From the NCBI GenBank assembly GCA_000827265.1, contig KN834787.1:226692-290691 (forward strand): a stretch of 64,000 nucleotides of DNA, in the 5' to 3' direction. The translations under genes were made by a program, and so were the position numbers. The notes below the pieces were generated by a model, which was not told the DNA's origin, made no database searches, and was given only the letters and a program-made list of their open reading frames with translations. Below are positions 60,746 through 64,000 of this stretch, one piece after another. The stretch is from Collybiopsis luxurians FD-317 M1 (taxonomy: Eukaryota > Basidiomycota > Agaricomycetes > Agaricales > Omphalotaceae). The first letter of the stretch is position 1, and every line of letters begins with the position of its first letter.

Positions 60746-61910
60746 TTGTAAAATATTATCTGTGCGGTCCGACAAAATGACAATCTCGTTGTAGGTCTCG
60801 TTGTAGGTTCCCGGATGTTAAAGGCAATCCAACAGCAATCAAATACCGTTGAAGTGAATTTCGAGCATCAGCCCTCTAATTACGGAAGCTGGCACTGCTA
60901 GGCTGAGGTTCAGCCACTTTCAAGCCCTTCGATTGCCATTAAACGAAGTGTCTTAACCTTGTAGGTTCCTCTGCTTGCAGGCGCTTTTTGAATGCTCGTT
61001 CGCGACTCCGAAACGTAAAAAAAAACCTTATTTCTATGTCCAGCCTTAAAGTATGTGCATTGCGCATCCTCGTAACCTGTGTACCGGTCAGATTTCCGTC
61101 GTCAATGGAATGTGTCAAGCCGATAGAGGAAATGCATCTGCCAAAGTTTTAAGGTTTGGAACTTGCGTTACCGTTTACTTATCAACCCTTTGAAAATTTC
61201 AATTCGATTGTTTCCAGTGGCGGCTGACACGCTTTGAGACTGAGAAATTCTCCACGGAAGGGGAGGAATTCGATGTTTGAGCGAGACTAGCAAAGTCTGG
61301 TAAGAGTTGCTCATGCGTAAATACGTTTTGACCATCATTTGCGTTAGACGGACCGGGGCATGAATCTAGAACGAGGAAGATTTTGACCGAAAAGTATCTT
61401 CCGGCGGTAGGAGTCATCCTTGTGCATTCAAATGTATCTAGTTTTGGTGAATGTTTTGAATTCGACAGAAGTAAATGGAAACTTACGAGTATTTCCAAAT
61501 CTACATCTAAATTTTGGTAGAATCTCCGATTCTGGCTAGCAGAAACAGCTGGCATACCTTGCGGCATCGATTCTGCGCGAAACTCGTGATGATCAAAATA
61601 CCTACACACTTTTTACCAGTATCTGAAGGCAAGATCCAGAGAAGGAGAGCGTTGAGCTAAAATTGTCAAGTAAAGCTCTGATTCAGTAACGTTATCCATA
61701 GGGAACCCTATCCGACGCCGGGGGAATCCTGCGCTTTCATCCAGGCAGTAGAGGTCAGGTCCGGATCGATAGCGTTGTCTAGATTAGATGCATGATTATG
61801 AAAAGCACCACACGCCTCAGGAATCATAATAAAGCAAAGCTCGAGTACCTCCATTAACTCCCCACAACCTCTCAATTGTCCAATTACCTCAAACTCAAAC
61901 GCACTAAACG
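60746..61910. other. Intergenic region upstream of the WOPR gene
   Basis: A minus-strand frame at 61199-61609 was checked; it has no recognisable domain. The rest carries the F-box gene 3' end and probably the WOPR promoter. Confidence 0.45.
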
Positions 61911-63555
61911 ATGTCCAGCAACTCCTGTTCCCCAGACGTTCCGCCTTTCCATGGCTATGTGGAGACAACTGTCAATGCTTTACGACTGATCCATGCTGCA
62001 CGACAAGGCGTCATCCCTCGTATAACACGTCGTTTGAATGATACCGAACGACGGTCCATGATCAAAAGCGGCGCCGTCTTTATCTTCAGCGTCGAAGAAA
62101 GCGGTATCAAACGATGGACAGGTACGACAACACCGGCTTGTAATCAATATTGAGACTCACATTAGTTTGAAGACGGACTTTTATGGTCTCCATCTCGTAT
62201 CGTCGGAAATTTCTTGGTGAGTTGCTTCGGATCTACTAGCAGTGACAGAGCTGAAGACCAAGCTTATTCTAGGTTTACCGGGAAATAAATGAACGAGCTA
62301 GTAGCCGAGGAAGCCACAAGAAGACATACACTGGGGAGGAACCCAGAAATGTCCCCATTCATCGCAACTCACCTGGACTGTCTTCAGGATACAAGGGAAG
62401 CTCGAGCACACAGAGCGGAGGTGATCAAGGAACATTCAAGCCCAATGGTCTGATCAAGAAGGTATTTATTGCAGTCGTCACCCTCTTCGAACTGTTCGCT
62501 GAAAATCATGCTATATTTGGAGACTATCACGGTGACAATAGAGGGGTCTGACCTTCATCTCATATCATACTACACATCTGAAGACATTCGCAACGGAAGA
62601 CTCAAGGTTCGTATTGAATGTGCTTCTCAACGAATGTTTTTGATTAATGTATTGCCCAGCGGCCATCGTCTCGTCCAGATATCATGGGACTTTACATGCC
62701 GCCGCACATCTTTCGGCTAACGAATTTCAGGGTGCCCCCCAAAGTCGAGATTGGACCAGACGGAAAGCCACGCCTTGTGTAAGTTCAACTTCGTCTGAAT
62801 ACATGAGATTGTATCTGAAATAGAGCAGTCCTGAGCCCGAGGACCAAGATACCGTCGATTGCAAGGTCGAAGAACCCTCATACAGCAACCCTAGTTCTCC
62901 AACATCCCCCACGCACTCTCCAGTAGATCACGCACTGAGCCCTCTATATCCCTTGCCCTCTGGAACTCCCGGCTATGCTTATTCTCGCTCGAGTGATAGG
63001 TGGCAGGGTGGGGTGGACACCACTCGAACAGGTTCCCCTGGGTTGCGAGGTCAAGACATATGGCCTGTATCCCCTGCAAGCCCACATACACATATGGGAG
63101 GGCCACGAAGGGAGAGCAGCGGATTGAACCAGAATGAATCATGGGCAAATTCTGGTTGGTTGACTTTTGTTCGATATTCATCCGATAGTACTTACAGAAG
63201 ATATCGTATTCTATAGACCGTTCTAGAATGCGCTCTAGCAATCCATACCAGAATGCAGTGGCATTGAGGGATCACGATACACTCTCTGCTTTTGGCTCTC
63301 GTTACAGCGGAAGAAGTACCAGTCGAGATATGGGCACTCAACGCATACCCTGGATGATGGCTGCCGAAGGTGCTGAGAGAGATAATCGCAGTTCTCATTC
63401 CCGATCCTCCTACTCCTCTTCCTCCCTTCCTTTTGGAGAGGGATACCAGTCGTATGGATCAGGTTGGTCCGGGAATGATAACTTGGACATTTCAACTTCG
63501 CAAGCATCATTCTCTCCAACGCATCAGAGCTATACGCCTTCGTACACGGGTTCAG
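61911..63555 (+). CDS. WOPR (Gti1/Pac2) family transcription factor, 3' end unresolved
   Basis: Seven exons were placed: 61911-62121, 62173-62216, 62273-62461, 62523-62606, 62660-62778, 62826-63154, 63217-63555. The first half of the WOPR domain reads FHGYVETTVNALRLIHAARQ, GVIPRITRRLNDTERR, AVFIFSVEESGIKRWTDGLL, WSPSRIVGNFLVYREINE. The second half reads TVTIEGSDLHLISYYTSEDI, RNGRLKRPSSRPDIMGLYMP. WOPR proteins (Wor1, Ryp1, Gti1, Pac2) bind DNA through both halves and act as master switches of morphology and development in fungi. The domain is followed by a Ser/Pro/Gly-rich disordered region (SGTPGYAYSRSSDRW, SSHSRSSYSSSSLPF). After 63555 a proper donor (GGTTCAG|GTACGT) follows, so at least one more exon exists, possibly past the right edge. 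Confidence 0.9.
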
Positions 63556-64000
63556 GTACGTGTTTTGCATCTATTTGGAATACATTTACCGACGGATACT
63601 GCAGACTAAGCCTTCGATCTAAAGAAATATTTTCTTGGTCATGTCTCAAATATGTTATCTGCCAAAGAATATCTACCTATCAGCTCAGTCAATGTTTGTA
63701 GTATATTATACCCTGTCCTATACATAATCCCAAATTTTTTATTCGAGCTGTATAGTTGAACTCGTCGCCCTTCTGTCCCGAGATGCTCGGGATCTTTATC
63801 GAACGGGATTCCGAGGCAGTACGTCCTTTAGATGCCCACTCCGGCCCCCCATGGAGCCCACAAAATTTGTCAACGAGTAGCTTAAATCTATTTTACAAGA
63901 TCAGGAAATTCCAGAATAGATATCGTCCTACTCGAGGCCGAATAGGAAGTAAGCTAGCCTTGGACTTCCAATACCGAGGTGAGCTCGACGCGAAAACTCT
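63556..64000. other. Window end: probable intron and unresolved 3' part of the WOPR gene
   Basis: A weak candidate exon after the acceptor near 63682 would end at a stop near 63727. The remaining DNA has no clear coding frame. Which of these belongs to the gene cannot be decided here. Confidence 0.35.

Noticed and set aside
61199..61609. Minus-strand 136-codon frame
   Set aside because: No recognisable domain and no splice support.

Overview
This window is nuclear DNA of a filamentous basidiomycete, most likely an Agaricomycete (mushroom-forming fungus). The evidence is dense genes on both strands, many GT-AG introns of about 45-75 nt, genes cut into up to 18 exons, and families typical of these fungi: NACHT-type STAND NTPases, DUF6533/DUF6534 multi-pass membrane proteins, lineage F-box proteins and a WOPR transcription factor. 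Gene models were built by hand from splice sites and reading-frame continuity. Where exon lengths are given, the joined frame was checked to be open and a multiple of three.

Layout. 0-3.5 kb: 3'-truncated URC4/DUF1688 uracil-catabolism gene and a bicovalent-FAD berberine-bridge-type oxidase, both minus. 3.8-10.1 kb: an intact NACHT NTPase gene and a duplicated, decayed block holding a second NACHT relic and a truncated copy of the neighbouring gene. 9.9-13.9 kb: a 600-aa lineage-specific protein with a Cys/His region and an F-box-type gene carrying a frameshift. 14-21 kb: a seven-TM protein, an inverted-repeat element, a DUF6533 receptor-like protein with a long Ser/Pro tail, and a decayed seven-TM copy. 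21.5-29.6 kb: two DUF6534 paralogues with near-identical 15-exon structure flank an intact eight-exon reverse-transcriptase-related cellular gene (rvt type). 30.9-32.8 kb: a P-loop NTPase of Crinkler/RHS-like organisation. 33.1-38.5 kb: a Baeyer-Villiger-type flavin monooxygenase next to a cytochrome P450, same strand. 40-43 kb: ATG13. 43.6-45.3 kb: an orphan secreted protein. 46.6-48.2 kb: a disordered Ser/Pro-rich protein. 49.2-51.8 kb: a GH47 alpha-mannosidase in 18 exons. 53.6-54.1 kb: HSBP1. 55.5-56.8 kb: an aldo-keto reductase. 58.5-60.7 kb: an F-box protein with a C-terminal beta-rich domain. 61.9 kb to near the end: a WOPR (Gti1/Pac2) transcription factor.

Themes. Housekeeping genes (ATG13, HSBP1, GH47, URC4) are mixed with accessory genes that duplicate and decay locally. 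No shared pathway links the whole window. The one plausible functional pair is the BVMO and P450. Three introns have GC-AG borders, and there are exons as short as 5 and 10 nt, so automatic gene models here are likely to be wrong in places. I found no tRNA, rRNA or CRISPR array.
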